Assembly: GCA_027886185.1 (NCBI GenBank) | Contig: WOAB01000619.1 | Coordinates: 8,804,001 to 8,868,000, forward strand | DNA length: 64,000 nt | Direction: 5' to 3' | Origin: Rheum nobile | Taxonomy: Eukaryota; Streptophyta; Magnoliopsida; Caryophyllales; Polygonaceae | Part shown: positions 22,733 to 33,409 of the stretch, piece after piece | Position numbering within the stretch: the stretch's first letter is position 1 | How the letters are laid out: every line of letters starts with the position of its first letter | Position numbers and translations under genes: made by a program | The notes under the pieces: model-generated | Told to the model about the DNA's origin: nothing | Database searches by the model: none | Seen by the model: only the letters and a program-made list of their open reading frames with translations

Positions 22733-23453
22733 TGAAGTGAGATAAGACAAGCCAACCCAATTCCGATCTAGGCTACTTGAAAGGAATTGAACTTTAGAGT
22801 GCATGTAAATAACAATGTATGGCTTTGGATAGACTCGATCTTATGAGAGATCACACCGTCTTCTACCCCAACACTATCACCCAAAAGCCTTTATATAGGC
22901 GGTGGAAGCCTTCTAAAACGAATTTACAAATGATTAGGGAAGTTTTTGAAAGTTACTGGGCGGTTACCAAGCGGTTACAACCACTCTTATGGCAGTTACC
23001 ATATCAGGAAACTTTCCCTAACGGTTACCGGCGGTTTACAAGGAAGTTACATTAGTCATGGTGGTTACAAGAGAAGTTACAACTGCAGATGTACAACAGT
23101 TACAAGCACATTCTCAAATTAACCACGTGGTTAACGTGCTCAAATCAACCAGCCATCCGTACAGTTCCTTGTACTATTCCTTCACATGGAATTGTTCCCT
23201 CAGAGGAATTGTTCCCTCAAATGGAACAAACCAGCAAAGTTCCATCCAAGGGTATTTGCTCTTCACATGTAACAAATCCTTTTTGTTTCCCTCTAGAACT
23301 CTAGAAGTCCGCTTACATACATGTGTACTCCACACCACCAAACATGTGTTATAAAGAAATGAGTTCCCATTGTGTTGTATGAATCCCGATCACACTAAAT
23401 GACATTGTTCTCTCCAAAGGAACAATCTCATGATGACACTAAAATCACCAACA
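22733..23453 (-). repeat. 5' LTR of the low-coding element
   Basis: Runs from TGAAGTGAGATAAG to CACCAACA; paired with 14425-15131. It contains the CTTTATATAGGC segment near 22886. Confidence 0.8.
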
Positions 23454-23522
23454 CTTATCGCATTGAATCCAGCGAAGTGAATCTTCATATCCTCCTGTTG
23501 GTTTCTACAACGTTCCATCCAC

Positions 23523-23705
23523 CTAACCTAGTTTGTGCTTTGCGCCGAGAGCCATACGAATCTGCATATGCCATGGCATGAAATTGGTTCGATTGAATAG
23601 AATCGAAGTAAGAACTAATCCTGGAGAATCGGAATTCGACAATCCCAGTGGATCTCCATTTGCAACAATCGATCGATCAAAAGTCATGCTCACGATCAAA
23701 ATCAA
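23523..23705 (-). pseudogene. Ty1/copia gag N-terminal fragment (minus-strand element)
   Basis: The minus ORF begins near 23705, with the more likely start about 18 nt inside it. It contains the copia gag signature PLGLSNSD, LTSILFNRTNF and IRMALGAK and stops at 23523. Its 5' leader, primer site and LTR continue on the far side of the plus-strand copia insertion (26459-26794). Only the first 60 or so codons remain. Confidence 0.8.
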
Positions 23706-23714
23706 GAAAACGTA

Positions 23715-23884
23715 TGTATAAGACTATATGAAATAATGTGACTCACGTGAGTATCACGTGCAGTTTGTTAGAGTTAGTTGTAGGCTGTTGTTGCTTTACT
23801 TTCTTGTATATATAGCCTAGGAGTAGCTTGTACAGAGTACGATCAATAGAGAATTTTCCCCAAATCTCGTCTCTCAAATCTTCA
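23715..23884 (+). repeat. 5' LTR of the RT-less copia
   Basis: TGTATAAG at the start and AATCTTCA at the end, followed by AA and the primer site. The TATA-like TATATATAGCC lies near 23807-23817. Confidence 0.8.
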
Positions 23885-23886
23885 AA

Positions 23887-23898
23887 TGGTATCAGAGC
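23887..23898 (+). other. Primer-binding site, initiator-Met type
   Basis: TGGTATCAGAGC two nucleotides after the LTR. Confidence 0.85.
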
Positions 23899-23945
23899 TT
23901 CGTTGAAGATCGGATCGATCGGTTGATCCAGTTGGATCAAAAGAA

Positions 23946-26308
23946 TTGAAATCGAGACGATTCCTTGTTACTATTCGATCTATTCTCCGGCAACGGAAGA
24001 TGATGATGGATGAAGGTTTTGGAGAAACTGAAGGACGCGAAGATGGAGTTCGCACAGACGGATTGCGCGAAGATGAAGCTCGCGATGCTTCCAAAGGCAG
24101 AAATGCAGGAAACGCTGCTGGACAAGGTAAGAATGGCTATGGAGATCCGCTTTTCTTATCAAATTCAGATCATCTTGGATTGCAGATAATTGCAACGCAT
24201 TTCAATGGTTCTAATTTCATTTCTTGGAGTCGAGGAGTGCGAATGGCACTAGATTCAAAGATGAATTTAGGATATATAGATGGAACTTGTAGAATTCCTA
24301 CTGATTGCGAAGAAAGGGTTGTGATATGGCTTAGATCTGATTATATGGTGAGATGTTGGGTCATCAATTCGATGATCTGTGAAATTGGTGAAAGTTTTAT
24401 GCATGTTCAGTCGGCAAAAGAGTTATGGAGTGAGATTCTTGAAAGATTTTCATAGTCTAATGCTCCCTTAGTATACCAGTTACAGAAAGATTTGGTGAAT
24501 ATCAAGCAGGAAAACCTGAGTGTTGCAGCATATTATTTAAAGTTGAAAAAGATATGGGATGAATTACAGGTTTTGGAAGGAATTCCTACTTGTGACTGTG
24601 GAGCTATGGAAAATTGTAGGTGTTTGCTGTTAAAGAAAATGCTTGAAAGGGAACATAAGAGCAGAGTTATGCAGTTTCTTATGGGACTAAGTGATTGTTA
24701 TGAACATGTTCGTAGTAATGTACTTTCCATGGAACCATTGCCAGGTGTTAACAGAGTCTTTCAGATAGTAATGAGAGTTGAAAGGCAGAAAGGAATCACT
24801 AATTCGAATGCACAGTCACAGGATACAATGGCATTTGCAGTCAATAGATACCTATAGGGAAGATTTCAAGATACTGGAAAACAGTATGATGGAGGCAGAA
24901 AGGATCCTAGCAGGGACAAAATAGATAAAAGAGATTTGAAATGTAGTCATTGTGGTGCAAGAGGACATGTCAAGGATACTTGTTTCAAGACTGTTGGATA
25001 CCCTGAGTGGTATAAGGGTCCAAGAGATCAATCTGCCAGTGGTAAGTTTGCAGCCAATATTCATGATGTGCAAATGGAGGATACTCGTTTGGACAATACT
25101 GATATTCAGACTCCAGACCCATCTATGGTGAATGCAGTATTTCAAGAAATTGTCAAGATGATGAAAGGAAAGGCAATTTCAGAGAATGTAGAAAACAGTG
25201 GGCAGGCATTTGTCAACTTTGCAGGTAATATGAATACCTCTCTTGTTCCAGAATTGCATACTCATGATAGATATACATGGATCATAGATTCTGGTGCTAC
25301 AGATCATATTGCATATGATTCATCATTGTTTACTGATTTGCACAAGCTTAGCAAGGCTATATTTGTGGCATTACTTGATGGAACAACAAAGGTTGTTGAA
25401 TATGAGGAACAGTTCAGGTTAATTTTGCATTAGTGTTGCACAATATATTGTTAGTACCAGGTTTTAGACACAATTTGATGTTAGTTGCACGTTTGGTCAG
25501 TGACAAGAAGGTCAGAGTTTTGTTTGATGAAATGAGTTGCTTATTGCAGGACCGTACTAGTCAGAGTTTGATTTCATCTAACCCAGTACAAGGAGGCTTG
25601 TACAAACTTCAAGTGGAGCCACATAATGCTGGAAGTTTACAGGATTCTGTTATTGTCAAAAACAGTTTTTCTTCAGTTTGTAATAATGTTGACACTTTGC
25701 TTTTACAACATGCTAGACTTGGGCATTCTTCATTGTCTAAAATGAAGCATATTGTTGGTTGTAATAGTTCAGATACACAACAATTGTTTTGTGAAAGTTG
25801 TGATATGGCTAAGCACCACAAACTGGCTTTTGAAAGGAGTTGTTCTATTGCTTCTTCTATCTTCCATCTCGTCCACATGGACCTTTGGGGTCCTTACAGA
25901 GTACCTTCCATTGATGGAGCAAGGTATTTTTTAACAATAGTCGATGACTGTTCGTGATGTACTTGGACTTATTTGTTGAATAATAAGTTGCAAGTGTTTA
26001 GGATGATTTCTGGGTTCATTGCCTATGTTGAAAATCAGTTTCATACCACAGTTCAGACCATTAGATCAGATAATGGGACAAAGTTTACCCAGAGAAGTTG
26101 TGTTGATTTATTTCGAGAGAAAGGTATTATACACCAAAGGTCAGCCCCTGAACAAAATGCTCGAGTAGAAAGGAAGCATAGACATTTAGTGGAAACAACA
26201 AGGGCGATCAAAATTCATGCAGGATTACCTATCAAGTTTTGGGGTCATTGTTTGCTAGTTGCTACTACTATCATCAACAAATTGCCTTCTGCTATATATA
26301 TGAAATAA
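23946..26308 (+). pseudogene. Copia gag-protease-integrase remnant
   Basis: Gag shows FNGSNFISWSRGVRMAL and LKLKKIWDEL blocks. The zinc knuckle CSHCGARGHVKDTC lies at 24943-24984 and the protease site DSGATDH near 25287-25307. Then come the pre-integrase HARLGH and CESCDMAKH finger, and the integrase core with MDLWGPYR, RSDNG and ARVERKHRHL (the D-D-E set visible). In-frame stops occur at 24453-24455 and 24855-24857 (both TAG) and 25955-25957 (TGA), with a frameshift near 25430. The frame ends at a TAA just inside the 3' LTR after NKLPSA. The RT and RNase H are absent. Confidence 0.9.
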
Positions 26309-26456
26309 TGTGACTCACGTGAGTATCACGTGCAGTTTGTTAGAGTTAGTTGTAGGCTGTTGTTGCTTTACTTTCTTGTATATATAGCCTAGGAGTAGCT
26401 TGTACAGAGTACGATCAATAGAGAATTTTCCCCAAATTTCTTCTCTCAAATCTTCA
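26293..26456 (+). repeat. 3' LTR of the RT-less copia
   Basis: Matches 23725-23884; the extreme 5' bases are lost at the deletion joint with integrase. Confidence 0.8.
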
Positions 26457-26553
26457 AAGTATGTAGGATACGTAAGAAAGGAAAATTTTGAGGAAAAATA
26501 TAAGAAAGTAGAAACAAGCACCAAAAATCTCTTCTCTCACTCACAATCCCTCA

Positions 26554-26565
26554 GCTTTGATACCA
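26554..26565 (-). other. Primer-binding site of the minus-strand copia
   Basis: The minus strand reads TGGTATCAAAGC, next to the LTR end; initiator-Met type with one variant base. Confidence 0.7.
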
Positions 26566-26794
26566 CGTAGAAAAGACAAGGATCGATAACTCCATTGATG
26601 GGGCTTATAGAGAATCTGAGAGATGCATTATATTAGCACACAAGTGCAATTAGCGGAAGTAATTACAATGGAGATCTACTAAGCCTATTTATACAGGAGG
26701 TTAGTTTCTAACATCCTACAGAAAGCCACATCAGTGGCTATAACGTACATATTAACATTAGGCATAACAGATTGCTACGTCAGTGATTCTAACA
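26566..26794 (-). repeat. 5' LTR of the minus-strand copia
   Basis: On the minus strand it starts TGTTAGAATCACTG at 26794, has a TATA box (TGTATAAATAGG, about 26685-26696) and ends CTACG beside the primer site; the final CA appears mutated to CG. About 229 bp. No partner LTR was found in the window, so the element is truncated beyond gag. Confidence 0.7.
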
Positions 26795-28635
26795 ACTAAC
26801 AGAGACCTTTAGTTTGTTACACATGTATCTACAATTGGCTTTTAATACTTAATAGCATTTAAAACACTATAGTTAAGATGTTTTTCCCATTAGTCTTTCG
26901 ACTTAAACAATTAAGTTTTCATCACGTCTTCTATCACTATGTCAATCGCTATCGCTTATATAAATTTCATGTTTCGAAACACGGAAACCTAATCCCTAAT
27001 CGCAGTTTGAACATTGGCAAGTTAAGGTGGCGTTTCAAACCAAGTATTACAGTTCTATTAACAAACCCCAAATCCTACTCCTGAAACTGGCTTCAGAGGC
27101 CACTTTAACTTTCACTTGTTAAATAGTTTCTACATGCACCAAGCCACCAAGTAAGGAAACATTAGTTAAAAATTGTTTATCTGTTGTCAATCCAGGTGCT
27201 TTTTTTTCGCTGCTCACTGAGACTCCGGGAGAATATAAAAGATTAGTTCAGTAAACATTTGAGAAGAGGTTTTTGCAAATTAAAAAAAGGCAGTATTAAA
27301 TTTTGAATATCAATCTGCAGCTGTAAAATATATACTCTTCTCTTTTCAAATTCAGCAATCACAAATTGGCTGTCTGCTGCTTAAAACAAGATTATGTATT
27401 TGAAGATTAGATTAGATAATTTCCCCAAATTAAATTAAAATTGTTTCCAAGGAAACATATACATTGCATACAAACATAGACAATATAGACAGATCTCTGT
27501 TTTATGTTTCATACCATGAAAACACCATTACTGCACACTAGCTATTCTGATTTCTCCATTAGCTACAAAGATTAAATATTAAATTAAGCTCCAACATAAT
27601 TGGCACTGAAAACTAGCCCATGACCCTTTAATTTTGAAACTAAGATCGAAGTAAACTAGTTGTTCATTATTTCTAAGCATAATTCCTCTTAATTTATACC
27701 TATTCACATAATTATATGCTATGAATTTTAAATTACAATGGTTATAACTTATTATAATGTGTTAGGAAGGAGATGCCAACTACCACCCCAACAGTGCAGT
27801 GTTTTGCTTCGCTGTGTTTCTGTGTGCTGTCTTGGACGTACCCATGCAAATACTGATCAATCCTATTCATATAAAAATTTATACTACGGGGTTATTTGTT
27901 TAATGATGAAGTTTTATTATATAAAATAAATTATAATACTATTAGTATAACCATATACATGAACAGGGCCATTTTGTCTACATATCCTTCTATGTCTGAC
28001 TAATTTTTAAAACCATTTTTCTAATTTATGTTCTAAGGGCAATAGGCATATGCTAAGCCATTTTTAAAAATAAAAGTTTTGATCAGGTGTTATCTATTAT
28101 ATCTATTAAGCTCACTTTTTTTGAGTCATGAGAGTGATTTTGGATCCAAGTTGTTATTCATTTTTATTATATTAAATAATTAGTAAAATATATATTGACA
28201 AAGAAATTTTAAAGCTCTCCATTTTTAAGCCTCCAACTTAGATTATTCTATTGATGACTAAAATAAACATAAATTTAACTTTTTATAGAATTGTTCTTTT
28301 CGAATTATTTAGATTTTTAACAACCTACAATATATATATATTAGAATAATAAATATTTATTGATTTTTCATAAATTCTATCAACCTATTTTGTTTTACAC
28401 CACGGAGATTAACTTCTTCTCTTTTCATTTAGTATATATTTTAATTAAATCTTTGTACTCAAAAATTCTATTTTTGAGCTTATTTCGAACTTATTTAAAG
28501 TAGTTATTAATAAAATCTTTCAACTGAATTTCCAAACTTTAATTGGCCATTAATTACTATTGTTATTACATCCATCCATCCATTCACTCATTGAATTATA
28601 TGAAAATTGTTGCTCCTGGGCTAAAATATAAATAC
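26795..28635. other. AT-rich sequence without recognisable genes
   Basis: Many short A/T runs. The ORFs present (about 60-70 codons) have no recognisable motif. I see no transposon ends, tRNA or conserved block. Likely old intergenic sequence. Confidence 0.5.
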
Positions 28636-28647
28636 ACGATTACTTTT

Positions 28648-28681
28648 CGGCGCATAGGCATTTTGCCGTTTGACGCATAGG
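28648..28681 (+). repeat. Left terminal inverted repeat of the MULE (conserved part)
   Basis: CGGCGCATAGGCATTTT plus a second GCATAGG half; inverted copy at 34851-34886. The first palindrome array begins 2 bp further in. Confidence 0.85.
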
Positions 28682-28683
28682 CT

Positions 28684-28794
28684 CGCACGTAACGTGAGGG
28701 TACAAACCACACGTTACGTATGACAGTGCTCCACACGTTACGTGTGGGACCATTTCACACGTTACGTGTGATTTGTACCCACACGTTACGTGTG
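28684..28794. repeat. Palindrome array A (subterminal, left), 5 units, 24-bp period
   Basis: Units of the 15-bp palindrome CACACGTTACGTGTG start at 28684, 28708, 28732, 28756 and 28780, exactly 24 bp apart. The 9-bp spacers differ between units. The first unit has the inverse centre (CGTAACG) and two mismatches. Confidence 0.9.
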
Positions 28795-29140
28795 GATTAG
28801 TCAATAGGGTTTAGAATGGTTATAGGGTTTAGGGTATTTGTGTATGTCATATTATTGTATATTTTGTGGTATTTATTTGTTGTTCAATGTTAAATTATTA
28901 TTTATTTTATACATATTATAATGTTACATGTATGAATGTTGTATCATATTATTGTTTATTTGTAGTATTTATTTGTTTATCTAAAATCCTACAAAAAATA
29001 CCCCAAAATAATCAACATAGAAGATAGAATAGAATTGTTCATTACGTTGGATGAATACAATCACATTTAGCTCACAATACAAGAAATAATACAAGTTCTT
29101 CATAAACTTAGAAAACCTAGCACAAAATAAATGACATTGC

Positions 29141-29621
29141 CTAGTTGCGTTTGAAAAAATTAGGATAGTCTCTTGTAAAACTTCGCGACATATCATGTCT
29201 CTGCTTTGATAAAATTGCTTGCTCCCTACAAAGGTTGATAGTACGTAAACAACATTACACAAAAGATACGACATCAAGGCATTATATGATGTACATCATT
29301 ATATAGATTGAGGTTATACCTACGCATCTTATCCATATCTTGTAAAAGTTCTTGCTTAACAACATCTTGATTCCCCTTAATAAGATCTTGTTTTTCCCGC
29401 CATTGTTGTCGAATAACCGCGTGTGCCCTCTCCTCGTACACAGGATCAATCCAATTCCTGTATAAACACCCTAGTCTTGGGCATCCCCAATACCTCCTTC
29501 CGTAGTTCCACTGCAAATCCCAAGTACGGACAATGGTTTTCAAATTACACTCGCATTGTGGAACACTTATTTGTTGATGGTGCCTATTTAGGTTTGATGA
29601 TGATTCGGATGAAGATGTCAT
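29141..29621 (-). CDS. GRF-type zinc-finger protein of the MULE (two coding exons)
   Basis: Exon 1 runs 29621-29320 and exon 2 29225-29141, joined by an intron with GT at 29319-29318 and AG at 29227-29226; the predicted product is about 128 residues. Residues 20-65 hold a GRF zinc finger: a CEC pair, a Thr in RTWD, the NYGRRYWGCP core, a final Cys in LGC and then WIDP. The rest is charged helical sequence with a likely coiled coil. GRF fingers bind single-stranded or structured nucleic acid in other proteins, and short GRF-only proteins of the At1g43920-like type are numerous in plants. The 5'UTR appears to hold an intron (about 29716-29646) and a minus-strand TATA box lies at 29782-29790. 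No internal stop. The role in transposition is unknown; inference only. Confidence 0.75.
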
Positions 29622-29781
29622 TATTTGATGTAGTGCTTGGTTTCCTACAAATCCATTAATATGAAAAGGCCAATTAGGGTTACTAAATCGAAAGAAACTG
29701 GAAGAAGAAGCTTACCCACAAATGAATCTTCAATCCCGCTTGTGCTGGAAGTGTTGTAGTGAACAAACAACCCTAATGCCT

Positions 29782-29790
29782 CTTATATAG
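29782..29790 (-). promoter_or_regulatory. TATA box upstream of the GRF zinc-finger gene
   Basis: The minus strand reads CACTATATAAGAGG, about 160 bp before the start codon with a spliced leader between. Position fits a core promoter. Confidence 0.55.
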
Positions 29791-29914
29791 TGAAATGATA
29801 TATACAACTGTAGTAATTAAAGACCACAACCACAAGAATTAAAGACCTCAACCACTAGCATTAAAGACCTCAACCACTAGCATTAAGGACCTCAACCACT
29901 CTTACCCTAATAAC

Positions 29915-30180
29915 CCTAAACCCTAAACGTCAACCACTCTCATAAACAATGTAACTCGCATACCCAAATTCACCCTTAATAATTAAAGATAAACCCTAAA
30001 CCCTAATCATAACACTAACCCTAAACCCTAAACCCTAACCCTAACCCTAAACCCTAAACTTAAAACTCATTATTCTAAACTCTACCGAAATGCCATAACC
30101 CTAAACCACAAAACCTAAACCCTACCCATATCCATCCTACCCTACCCTACCCTACATACGCCTAAACCCTAAACCCTAGT
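29915..30180 (-). repeat. Interstitial telomere-like repeats inside the MULE
   Basis: Many CCCTAAA units, intact and degenerate (CCCTAAC, CCCTACC), on the plus strand, i.e. TTTAGGG on the minus strand. They lie between the divergent GRF and transposase genes. Single telo-box units also occur near 28807-28833 and 30583-30600. Degenerate and surrounded by transposon sequence, so not a chromosome end. Confidence 0.8.
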
Positions 30181-30183
30181 AAT

Positions 30184-30270
30184 CACACGTTACGTGTTAG
30201 TGTGTTTCACACGTAACGTGCCAATCTACTTCACTCGTAACGTGTGGCACGGTTTGACACGTAACGTGTG
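30184..30270. repeat. Palindrome array B (between divergent genes), 4 units, 24-bp period
   Basis: Units start at 30184, 30208, 30232 and 30256, all 24 bp apart, each a 0-2 mismatch version of CACACGTTACGTGTG or its complement form. Lies between the GRF gene promoter and the transposase start. Confidence 0.85.
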
Positions 30271-30441
30271 GTTCAGTCTGTTGCAAAACGTATTGAATTA
30301 ACCGTCTTGTCCCCACCTAACTGTAATAATGACCCATCTTCTTTCCCCGCTAACAACCCATTTCGAATCCATTTCGAACCTAAACCCTCATCCTAAACAC
30401 TCCCAAAATCTTGATTTTCACTCACATTTTTTGTACAAAAA

Positions 30442-33409
30442 ATGGACAATCCGAACAACAACGAGTATTGGAGCAACAATGGGGAAGATATTCCACTTTG
30501 GAACGAGGTAATTTCTATAAGTAACCTTAAAGTTGTCTTTTTTATTTCTTGTTTTGAAAATGTTTAAAGTTCTTAGCTTCATGGTTAGGGTTTAGAGAAG
30601 TTATTTTTGATGGCCCATTATATTTGTTGTTTAGGATTTAGGGAAGCTATTTTTGATACTTATTGTTTAATATTAAAGATCTCATTTTATTGTTTATGGT
30701 TTAGGGCTACGAATTTGCTGTTACATTGAAGAACAGTTTCACACGTTACGTGTGAAGAATGTTCACACATAACGTGTGAAGGTGTTCAACACGTTACGTG
30801 TGGGTGTGTTTCACACGTAACGTATGGACACTCTTCACACGTTACGTGTGTAATCACACCACCCGAAACCAGGTTTCATTCTGTAATATGGCACGGTTTG
30901 ACAGTAAACGTGCTTTTTTATAATCAGTGCACTAATTGATGACATGATTTCATGTATGTAGATGAACTATCATTTATACGAGGGGTTAAACAATATCTCC
31001 CTCAATGACTGGAGCACTCCACAGAAGACATTTCCGGTTTGGGAAACGCCTGGAAAACTGCAGGATTGGAGCACGCCTCAGAAGACATTTCCGGTTTGGG
31101 AAACGCCGGAAAAACTGCAGGATTGGAACACGCCTCAACCAGTTATTGATATACCATCATTTGATGTTGGGATACCATTTCCTCCAGAAGCATCTTCATC
31201 TCATGCTACCCCACAGTTGTGCTTCCCATCCCTACACACACAGCCTCAGTTCAGTGTACTACCGGCGGAGGATGTGTACGTCTCGGCCGATTATTCAAGG
31301 TTCTTCACATCTGATCAAATCTGGGAGTCTAGAGAAGAAGCCTTTTTGTGGGCGCGGGAGATTGCTATGAATCAGTAATTCTGCATCAAAAAGTGGAGGA
31401 ATAAAGCTTCCACCCCTTCGACCCTCGGGGGGACTTGGTTACCGTGTGATAGGCATGGACAAAACGTCCCTAAAGGAGCTGACCAAGTGAGAGACATCAC
31501 AAGGTCGAAGAAATGTGGGTGTCCCTTCATGTTGAGGCTGAAAGAAAGGCCGAAGGGATTGTGGAGGATCACTGTACAACATGGAACTCACAACCATGTC
31601 ATAGGAGACAATTTGTATGGTAGTGCATTAGCTGGGCGACCAACTGCTGAAGAGAAGGAGATTATAAGGGTGATGACGGTCAATCATTGCAAGCCTCAGA
31701 AGATTCATACTACAATCCAGTCGTCCCCTAGAAATTTGACCAAGATGAAGCAAGTATACAACATCATGCACGAGATAAGAAAGAAGGGCATGGAAGGAAG
31801 AACAGTTGTACAACAGTTCTTCTACGAGTGCAATGAGAAGGGGTACTTCATGGAGTATAGATTCAACAAGGAGACCAACAAGATAACGGATATCTTCTTT
31901 TCAAGCCAGGATCAGTTGCGGTTGCTGAAGGCATTTCCGTATATTGTGCTGCTGGACTCTACATATGCAACTAACTGGTTAGTAACAAACATATGAATTA
32001 TACTCTTCATTTGTTCATGTCAAGGTTAGGACGCCATTGTATTTTATATATGATTATGTGTGCAGCTACAATTTGCCCTTCCTTGAAATTGTCGGCATCA
32101 CATCAGTTTGGAAAAACTACAATATTGCCGGGGCGTTTCTGGAGAAGGAGGACGAAGACAGTTACAAATGGGCCATAGAGCAACTTGCTAAGATGTTTGC
32201 CAAGGTGCAACGAGCACCCACATGTGCGGTCACTAATCGGGAGAAGGCGTTGATGAACGCATTAGAGAAGCAGTTTCCAGAAGCAAAATTCCTCCTATGT
32301 AGGCGGCATGTGAGAAAGAATATTGAAGACTTCGGGAAGAAGGCCATGGGCAAGTTTAGGGGCACAACGTTTTCCAACGACTGCATGAAGCTCTTCAAGG
32401 AAACGACCATACAAGGGTACGAAAGATCACTCTGGAAGCTGAAGTGTGATTGGAAGAAAGCTCCAAAATGTGTTCAGTACCTACAAAAAAACTGGCTTGA
32501 CCCCTACAAGGAAAGAATCATCTTTGTATGGACAGATACAGTGTTCACGCTCGGTACTACCACCACTAACAGGTATGTGCATCAATGGTTTATCTAAATT
32601 TAGCTAGTTATTTGAACTTAGTTAGACCTTTACAACAATCAAACAAATTTTCGGATTCTTGATTGTAATACAGGGTTGAAGGGGCCCATTCCAGTCTGAA
32701 AAGCTTCTTCACAAGCAACGATGGCAACCTTTGCACTGTGTTCGATCAATATGATACACGGTTGCGCAATCATATTACTGAGATTCGGGGGGCATTGAAT
32801 GAGAGCATTGGGAAGAGATATACGCTGCTAACAGACGCACATCTTTTTCGTAAGCTGCACTTCAAGGTGTCTGCGGTTGCACTAGCTCGTTTGATTGAGG
32901 AATATAGGAAAGGAGAAGCTCCAGTGTGGAGCACTATATGCAGATGCCAGATGAGGGTCAGAGATGGCTCGCCTTGCGTTCATGACATGGCGCAAAATGT
33001 TCGGAGCGAGACCCCAATTGAACCTAGCTCGTTGCATCCGTTCTGGAGGCAACTGACCTTGTCAGAAGTGAAGACATCAGAAGAGGAAGAATTCTGCACA
33101 CGCAACGTGAATAGATCTTTGCTTGACGAATTTGCCCGAAGCGTCTTCCCCACATTGCCAGTGGAGATTCAACAAAGAGCAGTCTGTACACTTAGAAGTA
33201 TAGCACATCCAGAGCAGACTACTCTGGAAGAGCCAGCCAAAGTCAGGCATAAGGGTCGGCCTCAAGGAGCTCTGAACTTTGCCACCAAAAGACAACCCTC
33301 ATCATGGGAGCACACTGACCAACAGATGGACGGCACACCTCCGAAAAAGCAAAAAGGAAGACCACCGAAGACGGGCCTACCCTTACCGTGTGGTCTATTT
33401 ATTAAATAG
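30442..33409 (+). pseudogene. MULE transposase (FAR1/WRKY-GCM1-MULE-SWIM type), four exons
   Basis: Exons 30442-30507, 30962-31977, 32066-32572 and 32674-33409 keep phase across GT-AG introns and would give about 774 codons. The N-terminus has two 19-residue copies of a DWSTPQKTFPVWETP-containing repeat. A FAR1-type Cys/His region follows (CGCPF, HGTHNH). Then comes the MULE DDE domain: first Asp in LLDST at 31955-31957; the second site reads VTNRE, with Asn (codon 32235-32237) where the family normally has Asp; LLCRRH replaces the usual LLCxWH. Exon 4 carries VEGAHSSLK and a SWIM finger (CxC at 32939-32947, CVH at 32974-32982). A TAA at 31376-31378 breaks exon 2 within the N-terminal DNA-binding part. 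The gene is therefore probably dead, but recent. Confidence 0.85.
30740..30850. repeat. Palindrome array C (transposase intron 1), 5 units, 24-bp period
   Basis: Units start at 30740, 30764, 30788, 30812 and 30836. The central base alternates strictly between the CGTTACG and CGTAACG forms. The array lies wholly inside the first intron of the transposase gene. Confidence 0.9.

Larger units (their letters stand above)
14425..23453 (-). mobile_element. Low-coding LTR retrotransposon (LARD-like), minus strand
   Basis: LTRs at 14425-15131 (707 bp) and 22733-23453 (721 bp) both run from TGAAGTGAGATAAG to ACCAACA/ATCAACA. A polypurine tract lies inside the left LTR, so the element is on the minus strand. 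The interior of roughly 4.3 kb, after removing the nested insertion at 18763-22082, shows no gag or pol of its own, only a short captured gypsy RT piece in the opposite sense. The outer flanks share no target duplication. A second internal copy lies to the left (12939-14424) with a third partial LTR (3078-3391), so this is one unit of a former LTR-internal-LTR-internal-LTR tandem. Confidence 0.75.
23715..26456 (+). mobile_element. Ty1/copia element with short LTRs that lost RT and RNase H
   Basis: Direct repeats 23715-23884 and about 26293-26456 are near-identical over about 155 bp and include a TATATATAGCC promoter-like segment. The outer flanks share GTATG(TA), compatible with a target duplication. 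An initiator-Met primer site follows the left LTR. The interior has gag, protease and integrase up to the NKLPSA block, then jumps straight into the right LTR, so everything from the integrase C-terminus to RNase H is deleted. It lies inside the 5' leader of a minus-strand copia. Confidence 0.85.

Noticed and set aside
29915..30180. True telomere or chromosome end
   Set aside because: Repeats are short, degenerate and embedded inside a TIR-bounded transposon.
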